From: a virus
Virus record (IMG/VR): IMGVR_UViG_3300021960_000023
Location: 1 to 64,000 of that record
Strand: one strand, 5' to 3'
DNA length: 64,000 nucleotides
In this document: positions 25,441 to 34,296 of the stretch, piece by piece
Layout of the letters: every line of letters begins with the position of its first letter
How positions within the stretch are numbered: position 1 is the first letter of the stretch
Program-made: the position numbers and the translations under genes
The notes under the pieces: generated by a model
Told to the model about the DNA's origin: nothing
Seen by the model: only the letters and a program-made list of their open reading frames with translations
Databases searched by the model: none

Positions 25441-26305
25441 AATACACCAAGAAAAATTTAAAAACATGGATCGTTTTTACGATGTAGTTCGTAGCGCCAT
25501 GAATAAGTTAGGTCATACTGAATCAAATACTAAGGGAGATATTAACTTCTATAATCATTTAGAAAATAATAACAAGTTTAGTAATGATGTTATTATATTA
25601 AAGCCTACCGCGCCTACTTCAAAACATTTTACATTAGACCGAATGGGATATGCTAATACATCAGAATTAGCCTATAAAGAGCCAAAGGTAAATGATGATA
25701 TAGAGCAAATGGATTGGCAAGGTATTATAGATCTTAGAAACACCAAGCCGAATAAATGGGATGATTCCATTTTACTTAAATGGCGACCAGCTAAAAAGAT
25801 TAAACAACATATCCTTATCATTGGCCAGCAGCCCCACGACGAAACAGTAAATGGATTTGGATTTGGTGATCATTGGAAAAAACTTACCATGATCGTGGAT
25901 TATCTATTTAATGAACCTATTATTGTTAAACTACATCCAGCTATGAAAATACGCGGTAAAGTAAAAGATCAAATAGATAGATGGATTCAAAGAGGAATAG
26001 ATGTACGAATTGGGTATAATAGCATTCATGACTTTTTACCTTATACTACTTGTGCTATTGTAGATAATAGTACAGCAGGAATAGAATGCTTAATGCACGA
26101 AGTTCCAGTTATATCATACGGTTGGCCAGAATATCATTGGGCAACTAAAAAATTACAAACATTACCCCAATTAGATATGCTAATACACAACCCAGAAGAA
26201 TGGAACAACCCTGTATACGCAAGACAGTTTATTGAATGGTACATAAACCATTACCTTTGTACTGATATAAATAATACCATGAGAAGATTAAAAGAACTTT
26301 TATAA
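25430..26305 (+). CDS. Glycosyltransferase-like protein (capsule-synthesis type)
   Basis: About 291 aa from GTG 25430, which overlaps the uvsY stop; ATG 25466 is an alternative. The second half looks like a GT-B nucleotide-sugar site (VKLHPAMKIRGK, CAIVDNSTAGIECLMHEVPV, ISYGWPEYHWATKK), similar to capsule polysaccharide transferases. The first half is unrecognised. It may glycosylate DNA, virion protein or host surface. Its place between uvsY and uvsW, translated from overlapping frames, is notable since T4 has no such gene there. Confidence 0.5.
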   Translation: MEYRIHQEKFKNMDRFYDVVRSAMNKLGHTESNTKGDINFYNHLENNNKFSNDVIILKPTAPTSKHFTLDRMGYANTSELAYKEPKVNDDIEQMDWQGIIDLRNTKPNKWDDSILLKWRPAKKIKQHILIIGQQPHDETVNGFGFGDHWKKLTMIVDYLFNEPIIVKLHPAMKIRGKVKDQIDRWIQRGIDVRIGYNSIHDFLPYTTCAIVDNSTAGIECLMHEVPVISYGWPEYHWATKKLQTLPQLDMLIHNPEEWNNPVYARQFIEWYINHYLCTDINNTMRRLKELL

Positions 26306-27798
26306 TGGACCAGATTAATATTACCAAGAAGAACGAATCGTTCCTACATTTAGAAACTGATCCTGGGATCGAGATGGAATTATCAGAGCATTTCTGCTTC
26401 TTTGTGCCTGGTTATAAATTTATGCCTGCATATCGTAATAAGTTTTGGGATGGAAAAATACGCCTGTTTGATACGCGTAAAAAAACTCTATATAATGGTT
26501 TGTATAAGTATCTTAAACAATTTGCAGCAGAGCGCGAATACGAAGTCCTGACCAATGATTCAGCACAGTATGGAAGTGTAGAGCCAGAAAAACTACCATT
26601 AGATTTTGGGACTGCGCCAATACTAACATCCAATCAAATACCTATTACCCCAAGAGATTATCAATTAGATGCATTAGAACATGCATTAAAGAACGAAAGA
26701 AGTTTATTACTATCACCAACCGCATCTGGTAAATCCCTTATAATATATCTTGCAGCGAGATGGTATATAGAACAACACCCTAGTCTTAAAATACTAATTG
26801 TAGTTCCTACAGTATCGTTAGTTGAACAAATGTATTCAGACTTCGAAGACTATAGTTCTACTGATGAGCATTTCCATACAGATGAATATGCTATGAAAAT
26901 CCATGGTGGTACTGTAAAAGGTGAACGTATGGGTAGAATAGTTATATCCACGTGGCAATCAATCTACAAAAGACCAGCTGAATTCTTTCAGAACTTTGGG
27001 ATGGTTATTGGCGATGAAGCACACCAATTTAAAGCTAAGTCTATGACTGCTTTAATGGAAAAATGTACGGAAGCTAAATATAGAATTGGAACAACAGGTA
27101 CATTAGATGGAACACAAACACACCAATTAGTGTTAGAAGGATTATTCGGTCCAGTACATAAAGTAACTACAACCAAAGATTTAATAGATGACGGGCAATT
27201 AGCTAAGTTAAATATTAGTATGCTTTTATTAAAGTATAAAGAAGAACACTGTAAAGAAATATCTAAACTAAAATACCAAGAAGAAATAGATTTTATTGTA
27301 AGGTATACACCAAGAAATAATTTTATATCTAACCTTGCTATTGACCAAGATGGTAATACATTAGTCCTGTTTAATTACGTCGAAAAGCACGGCAAACCCT
27401 TACATAACATCTTAAAAGATAAACTAAAGAATAAGAATAGAAAGCTTTTTTATGTCTCGGGCGAGACGGACGTGGACACCCGCGAGAGCGTAAGATCAAT
27501 AACCGAAAAAGAAAATGATGCTATTATTGTTGCTTCATTAGGTACATTTTCTACAGGTATAAATATTAGAAACCTACATAACATTATCTTTGCTTCTCCG
27601 AGTAAATCACAGATAAGAGTATTACAAAGTATTGGTAGAGGTTTAAGAAAAAGTGATAGAGATACAAAAGTATTTGATATAGCAGATGATTTACATTGGA
27701 AGACAAATAAGAATTATACCCTAAATCATGCAGCAGAAAGAATTAAAATATATTCAAAAGAAAAATTTGATTATGAATTATTTGAGATAAATATATAA
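26305..27798 (+). CDS. uvsW: RNA-DNA and DNA helicase UvsW
   Basis: The 497-aa SF2 helicase shows motif I SPTASGKSL (about residue 136), motif II GDEAHQF, motif III TGTLDG, and motif VI QSIGRGLRKS near 445. UvsW unwinds R-loops and branched DNA and switches replication from origin to recombination mode. Its ATG overlaps the preceding stop (TAATGG). A GC-rich patch at 27456-27490 contains the 12-mer shared with gp16. Confidence 0.93.
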   Translation: MDQINITKKNESFLHLETDPGIEMELSEHFCFFVPGYKFMPAYRNKFWDGKIRLFDTRKKTLYNGLYKYLKQFAAEREYEVLTNDSAQYGSVEPEKLPLDFGTAPILTSNQIPITPRDYQLDALEHALKNERSLLLSPTASGKSLIIYLAARWYIEQHPSLKILIVVPTVSLVEQMYSDFEDYSSTDEHFHTDEYAMKIHGGTVKGERMGRIVISTWQSIYKRPAEFFQNFGMVIGDEAHQFKAKSMTALMEKCTEAKYRIGTTGTLDGTQTHQLVLEGLFGPVHKVTTTKDLIDDGQLAKLNISMLLLKYKEEHCKEISKLKYQEEIDFIVRYTPRNNFISNLAIDQDGNTLVLFNYVEKHGKPLHNILKDKLKNKNRKLFYVSGETDVDTRESVRSITEKENDAIIVASLGTFSTGINIRNLHNIIFASPSKSQIRVLQSIGRGLRKSDRDTKVFDIADDLHWKTNKNYTLNHAAERIKIYSKEKFDYELFEINI

Positions 27799-27799
27799 T

Positions 27800-28192
27800 A
27801 TGGAAGATTTAAATATAAGACATTTTAAACTTATGAATGGTGAAGATATCATAGGTGTTGTATCTGTTAAAAATGATGATAGTTGGCTAATAGAAAGACC
27901 AGTACTTATTCAATCCAACATACTTGGCGGATTTCAGTTTACACATTGGTTCCCTTTTTCAAATACGAAAGTACATAAGCTACAATTTACTAGTATTATT
28001 AACAGTACTGGTATCGATCAAGACATAAAAGAAGATTACCTTAATTTTGTGCTCACTGCTAAGAAACGCACACGTAAGATAGAATCAGATATGGATGTGA
28101 TGGCACAAATGGAAGCAGCCGTTGATCGTAGAGTAGAGGATGAGTTTAATGAAGGTAACCTTATTAAGGATAAGAAGAAGATAATTCATTAG
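27800..28192 (+). CDS. Lsm/SH3-barrel-like small protein
   Basis: The 130-aa product opens with FKLMNGEDIIGVVSVKND and ERPVLIQ, the same pattern as the 99-aa protein at 43375 (VRLTSGEEIIANVDLN, KDSIVLIPAG). The repeated LxxGExIIxxV plus a later PF patch suggests an Sm-like or small beta-barrel fold that might bind RNA or protein. The C-terminus is charged and helical. It follows uvsW by one base. Confidence 0.5.
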   Translation: MEDLNIRHFKLMNGEDIIGVVSVKNDDSWLIERPVLIQSNILGGFQFTHWFPFSNTKVHKLQFTSIINSTGIDQDIKEDYLNFVLTAKKRTRKIESDMDVMAQMEAAVDRRVEDEFNEGNLIKDKKKIIH

Positions 28193-28285
28193 TGTACCTC
28201 TTCCCTCGAAAGTACTCTATTATTATATCATATAAACTACGATTTGTAAACCTTTTTTTTAATTATTTTTAAATTAATTTAATGG

Positions 28286-28314
28286 TTTACTTTTAGTTAA
28301 AACTATGGTATAAT
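28286..28314 (+). promoter_or_regulatory. Early promoter (sigma70-like) for gp55 operon
   Basis: TTTACT and TATAAT with a 17-bp spacer and extended -10 TATGGTATAAT. It lies in the 155-base gap 28193-28347, which otherwise holds only AT-rich sequence with a T-run and no gene. It drives gp55, the 62-aa gene, gp47 and gp46. Confidence 0.9.
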
Positions 28315-28347
28315 ATACATTACTATGCTAAATTATGGAGATTAATA

Positions 28348-28914
28348 ATGGCAACAAAAAAGAACAAAGCTCATTATATTAACAATAAAGAGTTTTCTTT
28401 AGCTGTAGTAGATTACGTTAAATCTGCCACACTAGCTAAAGAGAAAAATAAAACAATACCTGTCGTAACAGATTATATTGCTAGATGCTTTATAAAGATT
28501 GCGGAAGGATTATCCCACAGACCAAACTTTGTAAGATATACCTATAGAGAAGAAATGGTTATGGATGCAGTAGAAAACTGTTTAAGAGCTATAAACAATT
28601 ATAATATTGACACAGCTACAAGAACAGGAAATCCAAATGCATTCTCTTACTTTACTCAGATTTGCTTCTACGCTTTTATTCGTAGGATTACTAAAGAGAA
28701 AAAACAACAAGAGATTAAATTTAAATTCATCGAAAAGATGGGTATAGAGGATTTTGTTGAAATGGGTATGGATGGAAATGTAGCTCAGGAAACAATGAAC
28801 TACGTAGATACTTTAAGGCAAAGAATTAGCCAGATCGCAACTAAAGATAAGGCAGTAAAAGAATTTGCTCAAAAGGAAAAGAAAGAAAAGAAATTAGAAC
28901 TGTTTATGGGGTAA
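28348..28914 (+). CDS. 55: Late-promoter sigma factor gp55
   Basis: The 188-aa product matches T4 gp55 (185 aa): DYIARCFIKIAEGLSHRPNF, REEMVMDAVENCLRAINNYN, AFSYFTQICFYAFIRRITKE. This is a reduced sigma region 2 that melts TATAAATA promoters together with the gp45 clamp and a coactivator. Seven exact octamers with consistent gene positions in this window are its likely targets. No clear gp33 coactivator was recognised here. Confidence 0.92.
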   Translation: MATKKNKAHYINNKEFSLAVVDYVKSATLAKEKNKTIPVVTDYIARCFIKIAEGLSHRPNFVRYTYREEMVMDAVENCLRAINNYNIDTATRTGNPNAFSYFTQICFYAFIRRITKEKKQQEIKFKFIEKMGIEDFVEMGMDGNVAQETMNYVDTLRQRISQIATKDKAVKEFAQKEKKEKKLELFMG

Positions 28915-28916
28915 TT

Positions 28917-29105
28917 ATGAAGAAGATGTCAACCAAACAAAAAACTGCTCACAATAGAGTGACCGCCAAAAGGCGTAAGTCATTTATGAAAAGACGAGCA
29001 CATGTTGCTATACTAAAAGCAGCTTATAAAAAATCATCTGAGATATCTAGACAATTAGAAAAGATTAGATATAGACAAGTCAAAGCGGCCAAGGCAGCAC
29101 AATGA
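28917..29105 (+). CDS. Small basic protein of unknown function
   Basis: The 62-aa product is Lys/Arg-rich (AKRRKSFMKRRAHVAILKAA) and helical, with no recognised family. It sits between gp55 and gp47; its stop overlaps the gp47 ATG as ATGA. The charge suggests nucleic-acid or polymerase binding. A coactivator role for late transcription is possible but not supported by any motif. Confidence 0.55.
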   Translation: MKKMSTKQKTAHNRVTAKRRKSFMKRRAHVAILKAAYKKSSEISRQLEKIRYRQVKAAKAAQ

Positions 29106-30163
29106 AGGTAGCAATATTAAATGACACCCACTGCGGTGTTAGGAATTCAAGCGATATATTTTTAAACTATCAAGGTGCTTTTTATAGGGATGTATTTTTT
29201 CCATATTTAAAAGAACATGGTATTAAAAACATATTACACTTAGGTGATTACTATGAGCATAGAAAGTTTGTTAACTTTAAAGCTTTAAACCAAAATAGAA
29301 AAGACTTCTTAGAACCTATGCGTGATGCTGGTATTACTATGGATATTATTCCTGGCAATCATGATGTATACTTTAAGAATACCAATGAGCTATGCTCCCT
29401 TAAAGAGCTTCTAGGCTACTTTACATCTAATGTTAACATTATCATGAAGCCAACCGTATTAGATTACGATGGTTTGGGCGTAGCAGTTATACCATGGATC
29501 AACAATGCTAACTATGAAGAATACACAAAATGGGCTATGAATTGCAAAGCTCCTATCCTTGGTGCACATCTAGAATTAAAAGGTTTTGAAATGATGGCAG
29601 GTATGCCTAATCCACATGGCATGAATGCAGATATATTTGGTAATTATGAATCAGTATTATCTGGACACTTCCATACAAAATCATCACAGAACAATGTACA
29701 TTATCTAGGTTCGCAAATGGAATTCACCTGGGCAGATGTTGACGATCCTAAATATTTTCATATATTAGATACTGAGACACGCGAGATCACGCCCGTGCGT
29801 AACCCTATTACTATGTTTAAAAAGATTGTATACGATGATAGCAAAACAGATTATAACGCTGTAGATGTTAGCGAATACGAAAAGAAATTTATTAAACTAA
29901 TTGTTCTTAAGAAAGACGATTTATACATGTTTGATAAGTTCATAGATAAACTACAGAGTATAGAAACTTATGAGCTAAAGATAGCAGAATCATTTGAAGA
30001 GTATATGGGAGAAAGCGTCGAAGACGAGAAAATATCCCTCGAAGATACAACACAACTTCTAGATTCCTATGTCGATGCAGTAGAAACCGATCTGGATAAA
30101 GATCACATTAAGGTAGAGTTAAGAAAACTTTACACTGAGGCGCAGAACCTAGAGGTAGTATGA
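29102..30163 (+). CDS. 47: Recombination nuclease subunit gp47 (SbcD/Mre11-like)
   Basis: The 353-aa metallophosphatase carries the five-motif core: NDTHCG at residue 7, HLGDYYEHR, PGNHDVY, and LSGHFHTKS. With gp46 it processes DNA ends for recombination and host DNA breakdown. The ATGA overlap with gp46 suggests coupled expression. A GC-rich patch is at 29776-29800. Confidence 0.92.
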   Translation: MKVAILNDTHCGVRNSSDIFLNYQGAFYRDVFFPYLKEHGIKNILHLGDYYEHRKFVNFKALNQNRKDFLEPMRDAGITMDIIPGNHDVYFKNTNELCSLKELLGYFTSNVNIIMKPTVLDYDGLGVAVIPWINNANYEEYTKWAMNCKAPILGAHLELKGFEMMAGMPNPHGMNADIFGNYESVLSGHFHTKSSQNNVHYLGSQMEFTWADVDDPKYFHILDTETREITPVRNPITMFKKIVYDDSKTDYNAVDVSEYEKKFIKLIVLKKDDLYMFDKFIDKLQSIETYELKIAESFEEYMGESVEDEKISLEDTTQLLDSYVDAVETDLDKDHIKVELRKLYTEAQNLEVV

Positions 30164-31875
30164 TACAATTTAAATCATGTAAGTGGGAGAATTTTCTTTC
30201 CACAGGCAGTGACCCAATAACAATATTATTAGATAAATCCCCAACAACATTAATCGTAGGACAAAACGGAGCAGGTAAATCTACTTTACTTGACGCTTTA
30301 TCGTTTGCTTTATTTAATAAACCACATAGAGATATAAACAAAAACCAATTAGTGAATAGTATTAATGGTAAGAAAACTTTAGTAGAAGTAGAATTTAAAA
30401 TAGGAAACCAAGACTTTAAAATTGTAAGAGGTATTAAGCCTGCACGATTTGAAATTTGGCAGAACAATAATATGATTAATCAATCTAGTAATGCTAGAGA
30501 TTATCAAAAGTTCCTAGAGCAGAACATATTAAAGCTAAATCATAAATCATTCCACCAAGTGGTTGTATTAGGATCTAGTTCTTTTATTCCTTTTATGCAA
30601 TTACCTGCTTGGTCACGTAGATCTGTTATAGAAGACTTATTGGATATTAATATATTCTCTAAGATGAATACACTGTTAAAAGAACGTAACTCCAAAATAA
30701 AAGACGAGTTAGTTGATATTAACCATAGGATAGAATTACTTAAAACAAAGATAACTGGGCAAAATAAGTACATTAAAGATTTACAATCGCTTAACCAAGA
30801 CCAGATAGAAAAGAAAGAAGATTCAATCGAAGTACATAAAAAAGAAATTAAATCTACCTTTGAGGAAAGCAGAGACTTAGGACAAAATCTCGAGACCTTA
30901 TTAAAAGAGGAGGATAAACGGTATAAAACTACTAATGACGAAATGTCCAATTTAAAGTCCCATGACCTCCAGCATACCAGTAAGATTAAAGAGTTAGTAG
31001 GTCAGGCAAGATTTTATGAAGATAATGATCAATGCCCAACCTGTGATCAAGATATAGAACAATCATTAAAAGAAAGTAAAATAGAAGATATTAAAAAATC
31101 TGCTGCTAACGTTCAACAAAATAAAACTATATTAAGTAAACAGATAGAAGATGCTAAGGCAGAACTACAGGATATTCAAAACAAAACTAATCAGCTTAGA
31201 CAGAAACAACAAAAGATTAATTCTAACAATGAGAAGATTACGGTATTACAAAAAGAAATAGATCGGGTACAAAAAGAAATTGGTCAGCTAAGTAGCGCCA
31301 CGGGAGATGTATCTAAGGCTAAGAAAGAGCTAAACAATAGCAGAAAATCCAAAGAAGATATTACCGAAAAGAAATTACAGTATGTAGAAGAAAGAACATA
31401 CAATGAAGTCATTGGGGAAATGCTTAAAGACACCGGTATTAAAACTAAGGTCATTAAGCAGTACCTACCGGTTATGAATAGGTTAATTAATCAATACTTA
31501 CAAATACTAGACTTCTTCGTAGCATTCCACTTAGATGAAAACTTTAATGAAACAATTAGATCAAGACATAGAGATAGTTTTAATTATAGCTCTTTTTCTG
31601 AAGGTGAAAAACAAAGAATCGATTTAAGTTTATTATTTACTTGGAGACAGGTTGCTAAGATGAAGAATAGTGCAGCTACCAATTTGTTGGTCCTCGATGA
31701 AACATTTGATAGTTCATTAGACCACGATGGAATAGAAAGCTTAACTAAGATTTTATCTACTTTAGAAGATGGAACAAACGTATTCATTATCTCCCATAAA
31801 GGTGATATCCTGGAGAACAAGTTCAGATCTAAGATAGAATTCTTTAAACAAAAGAACTTCTCAAAGATAAAATAA
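30160..31875 (+). CDS. 46: Recombination ATPase subunit gp46 (SbcC/Rad50-like)
   Basis: The 571-aa SMC-like ATPase has Walker A GQNGAGKSTLLDAL near residue 40, long coiled coils, a zinc-hook CPTC near 295, signature FSEGEKQRIDLSLLF and Walker B LLVLDETFDSSLD. Size is close to T4 gp46 (560 aa). It partners gp47. A repeat-bearing regulatory gap follows. Confidence 0.92.
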   Translation: MIQFKSCKWENFLSTGSDPITILLDKSPTTLIVGQNGAGKSTLLDALSFALFNKPHRDINKNQLVNSINGKKTLVEVEFKIGNQDFKIVRGIKPARFEIWQNNNMINQSSNARDYQKFLEQNILKLNHKSFHQVVVLGSSSFIPFMQLPAWSRRSVIEDLLDINIFSKMNTLLKERNSKIKDELVDINHRIELLKTKITGQNKYIKDLQSLNQDQIEKKEDSIEVHKKEIKSTFEESRDLGQNLETLLKEEDKRYKTTNDEMSNLKSHDLQHTSKIKELVGQARFYEDNDQCPTCDQDIEQSLKESKIEDIKKSAANVQQNKTILSKQIEDAKAELQDIQNKTNQLRQKQQKINSNNEKITVLQKEIDRVQKEIGQLSSATGDVSKAKKELNNSRKSKEDITEKKLQYVEERTYNEVIGEMLKDTGIKTKVIKQYLPVMNRLINQYLQILDFFVAFHLDENFNETIRSRHRDSFNYSSFSEGEKQRIDLSLLFTWRQVAKMKNSAATNLLVLDETFDSSLDHDGIESLTKILSTLEDGTNVFIISHKGDILENKFRSKIEFFKQKNFSKIK

Positions 31876-31918
31876 CGTAACGTCACAGCCACGTCACAAA
31901 TACGTAACGAATCGTCAC
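31876..31918 (+). promoter_or_regulatory. Phased CGTCAC/CGTAAC repeat array (operator-like)
   Basis: CGTAAC at 31876, CGTCAC at 31881 and 31892, CGTAAC at 31903 and CGTCAC at 31913. Four of them are spaced 11, 11 and 10 bases apart, one helical turn, so they lie on one face of the DNA. The array ends 16 bases before the -35 of an early promoter. The same half-sites recur upstream of the promoters at 34233 and 53645. Confidence 0.72.
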
Positions 31919-31934
31919 AGATGCAAAATAGTTG

Positions 31935-31963
31935 TTTACATCTACCTTGAACTACGGTATAAT
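31935..31963 (+). promoter_or_regulatory. Early promoter for the VWA-metalloprotease gene
   Basis: TTTACA and TATAAT with a 17-bp spacer and extended -10 TACGGTATAAT. A strong AAGGAG site precedes ATG 31996. Confidence 0.88.
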
Positions 31964-31995
31964 ACATCTATACTTTAAAAAAATAAGGAGTTTTA

Positions 31996-34188
31996 ATGTT
32001 ACAATCATCTATATTACCAAAATTACTAGCTAAGGAAGATATTACTATTAGACATGGTAATTATCATACTGCCTGGTTCGATGTAAAAAATAGGGTCCTA
32101 GGATTACCTAATTGGAAAGATATGGGCAAAGACGTTTATGATCTATTATGTGGTCATGAAGTTGGTCATGCATTATTTACTCCAGAGTCTGGATGGCATG
32201 ATAGCCCAGAAAAATTAAAAGGCGCTCCTAGATCTTACTTAAATGTTATCGAAGATGCTAGAATAGAAAGAGAAATTAGAAACACATATCCTGGTTTAAT
32301 CGCTGCAATGCAACGTGGTTATAACCAATTACTTAAAAGAGATTTCTTTGGTGATATCTATAATTTAGAATGGGACCAAATTAAACTTATTGATAAGATT
32401 AACCTTAAAACAAAATTAGGTTCTATGATCGAAGTTCCATTTAATGATGTAGAACAAGGATTTTTAGATAGAGCTTTTACCAACAAAACTTGGGATCAAG
32501 TAGTTCAGTTAGCAAAAGACGTCCTAAAGTATACTCAAGAAAACCAAGACGAGCTATTACAGCCACAGGAATTACCGCAAGTTGTTCAAGACGTTATGGA
32601 TAAAATCGAAGAGATGGAAGATAACCAAGAGCAAGAAGATCAGGGCCCACAAGGCGGTCATGATGATTATCCAGCAGACCAGGAAGAAGCTCCAGAGTCT
32701 AATGAAGGTGAAGAAGAAGTTCAGAATGCAAACGCAGAAGAATCTGAAGAAGAATCCCTAGAATCATTAAAAGAAAAATTAGAAGAATTATCTTCTCGAC
32801 CAGAATATCAACCAGATGAAGATATATCTGTTACAGATGAAACCTATAGATCTAAAGAAGAAGAGTTATTGGATCTCGGCAGAGATGGTAGTGGTTATAC
32901 TACAATAAACGAACTAAGACCTTTTCATATTGAAAATGCTGTTATTGGATATGACCAATTAACAAAAGAAAGAGAATGGAAAGCTAAGTACTTTGAAGAA
33001 GATCTAACTAAGGATGTAGAAAATTTTAAAAAGTATGTTAAAGAAACTAAAAGATCTGTTAACTTTGCAGTTAAAGAATTCGAGCAAAGAAAGGCAGCGT
33101 TTAGATATCAAAGAGCAACTACTGCCAAAACCGGTAGATTGGATGTTGGCAAGCTTTGGTCTTACAAAACTTCAGAAGATATATTCTCTCAAGTAACTAC
33201 CTTAGCAGATGCTAAAAATCACGGTATGATTATGCTTGTAGATTATTCTGGTTCAATGGCTAATTCAATGCCTTATGTTATGGATCAGCTTTTACATATG
33301 GTTCACTTCTGTAAAGCTATTAATATCCCATTCGATGTTTATGGATTTACTACACAAAACTCAGCATTCAAATATGACGAAACTACATTTACTAGCCAAA
33401 TTCAAGATGGCGATTTAGACATGGGTGATCTTTCTATGCCTTTAGTTTGTTCTTCAAGCTTTAATAAAAAACAATTTACAGATGCTATCTATCACATGTA
33501 CTTAAGAAAGGCAGATGATTACTGGGGATCAAGAGCACCTTTAGCTAAAAGCGAAGAGTATGGCGGCACTCCACTAGATCAAGCGCTAGTGGTATCTCAC
33601 CACTTGGTTAAAGAGTTTAAGAATAAGCATAGAGTAGAAAAAATGAATTTCGTTACTTTTACAGATGGCGATTCAGGAACTATGCATGCAATCCAAGACG
33701 AAAAGATGGCAAGCAAAAAAGTTAGTTCTAGAAGTTATAGAGGCGAAAGAATTATTATTATAAACAAAAAAAGAATAGAGCTAAATAGCTATAGAGCTAC
33801 TGAGGATCTTCTTCAAAATATGGCTAAGACCCTAAACGTAAAAACAATGGGCTTTTTTATGGCAGATGATGCTCATCACTTTAGACAAAGAGTTGGTATG
33901 CTAGCACAATACTGTGATCAAGATATCTATCATAATGAAGATTTTAGAAAAGAATGTACTAAAGAATTTACTAAAAACAAATGCATCCACAAACCGAATG
34001 CTTTTGGATATGATAACTACTACTTGCTTAAAGGTGGTAAAACTCTATCTGCAGAGAATGGTGAATTCGAAGAAAAGGTTACAGAAGATATGTCAGATGC
34101 TCAGATCAGAACAGCGTTTAAGAAGTTTAGCAAAGGTAAGAAAACCAATAAGGTTCTTATGACATCCATTGGTCAAGCAGTTGCTTAA
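31996..34188 (+). CDS. CobT-like protein with HExxH metallopeptidase and VWA domains
   Basis: The 730-aa product has an N-terminal zinc-protease motif LCGHEVGHALFTP at residues 52-64 and a helper YLNVIEDARIEREIR near 80-95. An acidic, low-complexity middle (residues about 200-270, Glu/Asn-rich) follows. The C-terminal VWA domain near 408 has a complete MIDAS start VDYSGSM and a later FTDGDSG. VWA proteins of this type pair with MoxR AAA+ ATPases such as CobS, and that partner is the next gene. Cobaltochelatase activity is unlikely because no other cobalamin gene is near; a chaperone or protease role is inferred. Confidence 0.8.
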   Translation: MLQSSILPKLLAKEDITIRHGNYHTAWFDVKNRVLGLPNWKDMGKDVYDLLCGHEVGHALFTPESGWHDSPEKLKGAPRSYLNVIEDARIEREIRNTYPGLIAAMQRGYNQLLKRDFFGDIYNLEWDQIKLIDKINLKTKLGSMIEVPFNDVEQGFLDRAFTNKTWDQVVQLAKDVLKYTQENQDELLQPQELPQVVQDVMDKIEEMEDNQEQEDQGPQGGHDDYPADQEEAPESNEGEEEVQNANAEESEEESLESLKEKLEELSSRPEYQPDEDISVTDETYRSKEEELLDLGRDGSGYTTINELRPFHIENAVIGYDQLTKEREWKAKYFEEDLTKDVENFKKYVKETKRSVNFAVKEFEQRKAAFRYQRATTAKTGRLDVGKLWSYKTSEDIFSQVTTLADAKNHGMIMLVDYSGSMANSMPYVMDQLLHMVHFCKAINIPFDVYGFTTQNSAFKYDETTFTSQIQDGDLDMGDLSMPLVCSSSFNKKQFTDAIYHMYLRKADDYWGSRAPLAKSEEYGGTPLDQALVVSHHLVKEFKNKHRVEKMNFVTFTDGDSGTMHAIQDEKMASKKVSSRSYRGERIIIINKKRIELNSYRATEDLLQNMAKTLNVKTMGFFMADDAHHFRQRVGMLAQYCDQDIYHNEDFRKECTKEFTKNKCIHKPNAFGYDNYYLLKGGKTLSAENGEFEEKVTEDMSDAQIRTAFKKFSKGKKTNKVLMTSIGQAVA

Positions 34189-34198
34189 TCGAAAAGTT

Positions 34199-34228
34199 AC
34201 GTCACAATTTCGTGAACTTTTCAAATTA
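34199..34228 (+). promoter_or_regulatory. Conserved 30-bp element upstream of the cobS-like promoter
   Basis: Starts ACGTCACAATTTCGTGAA and ends CTTTTCAAATTA. It matches the element at 53601-53630 at 27 of 30 positions. It contains CGTCAC and CGTGAA half-sites 11 bases apart and ends 4 bases before the -35 hexamer. Confidence 0.78.
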
Positions 34229-34232
34229 GGGG

Positions 34233-34261
34233 TTTACATCCCCTTAAAAATACGGTATAAT
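34233..34261 (+). promoter_or_regulatory. Early promoter for cobS-like gene
   Basis: TTTACA and TATAAT with a 17-bp spacer, extended -10 TACGGTATAAT. The ribosome site AAGGAG lies before ATG 34297. Confidence 0.88.
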
Positions 34262-34296
34262 GGTACCTATATTTAAAAAGATAAGGAGTCTATATA

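Noticed and set aside
27559-27566. TATAAATA inside uvsW
   Set aside because: Chance match within a conserved helicase segment; the next gene starts over 200 bases downstream.
31876-31918. CGTCAC array as a CRISPR array
   Set aside because: Repeats are only 6 bases with 4-5 base gaps and no spacers, so this is an operator-like array.
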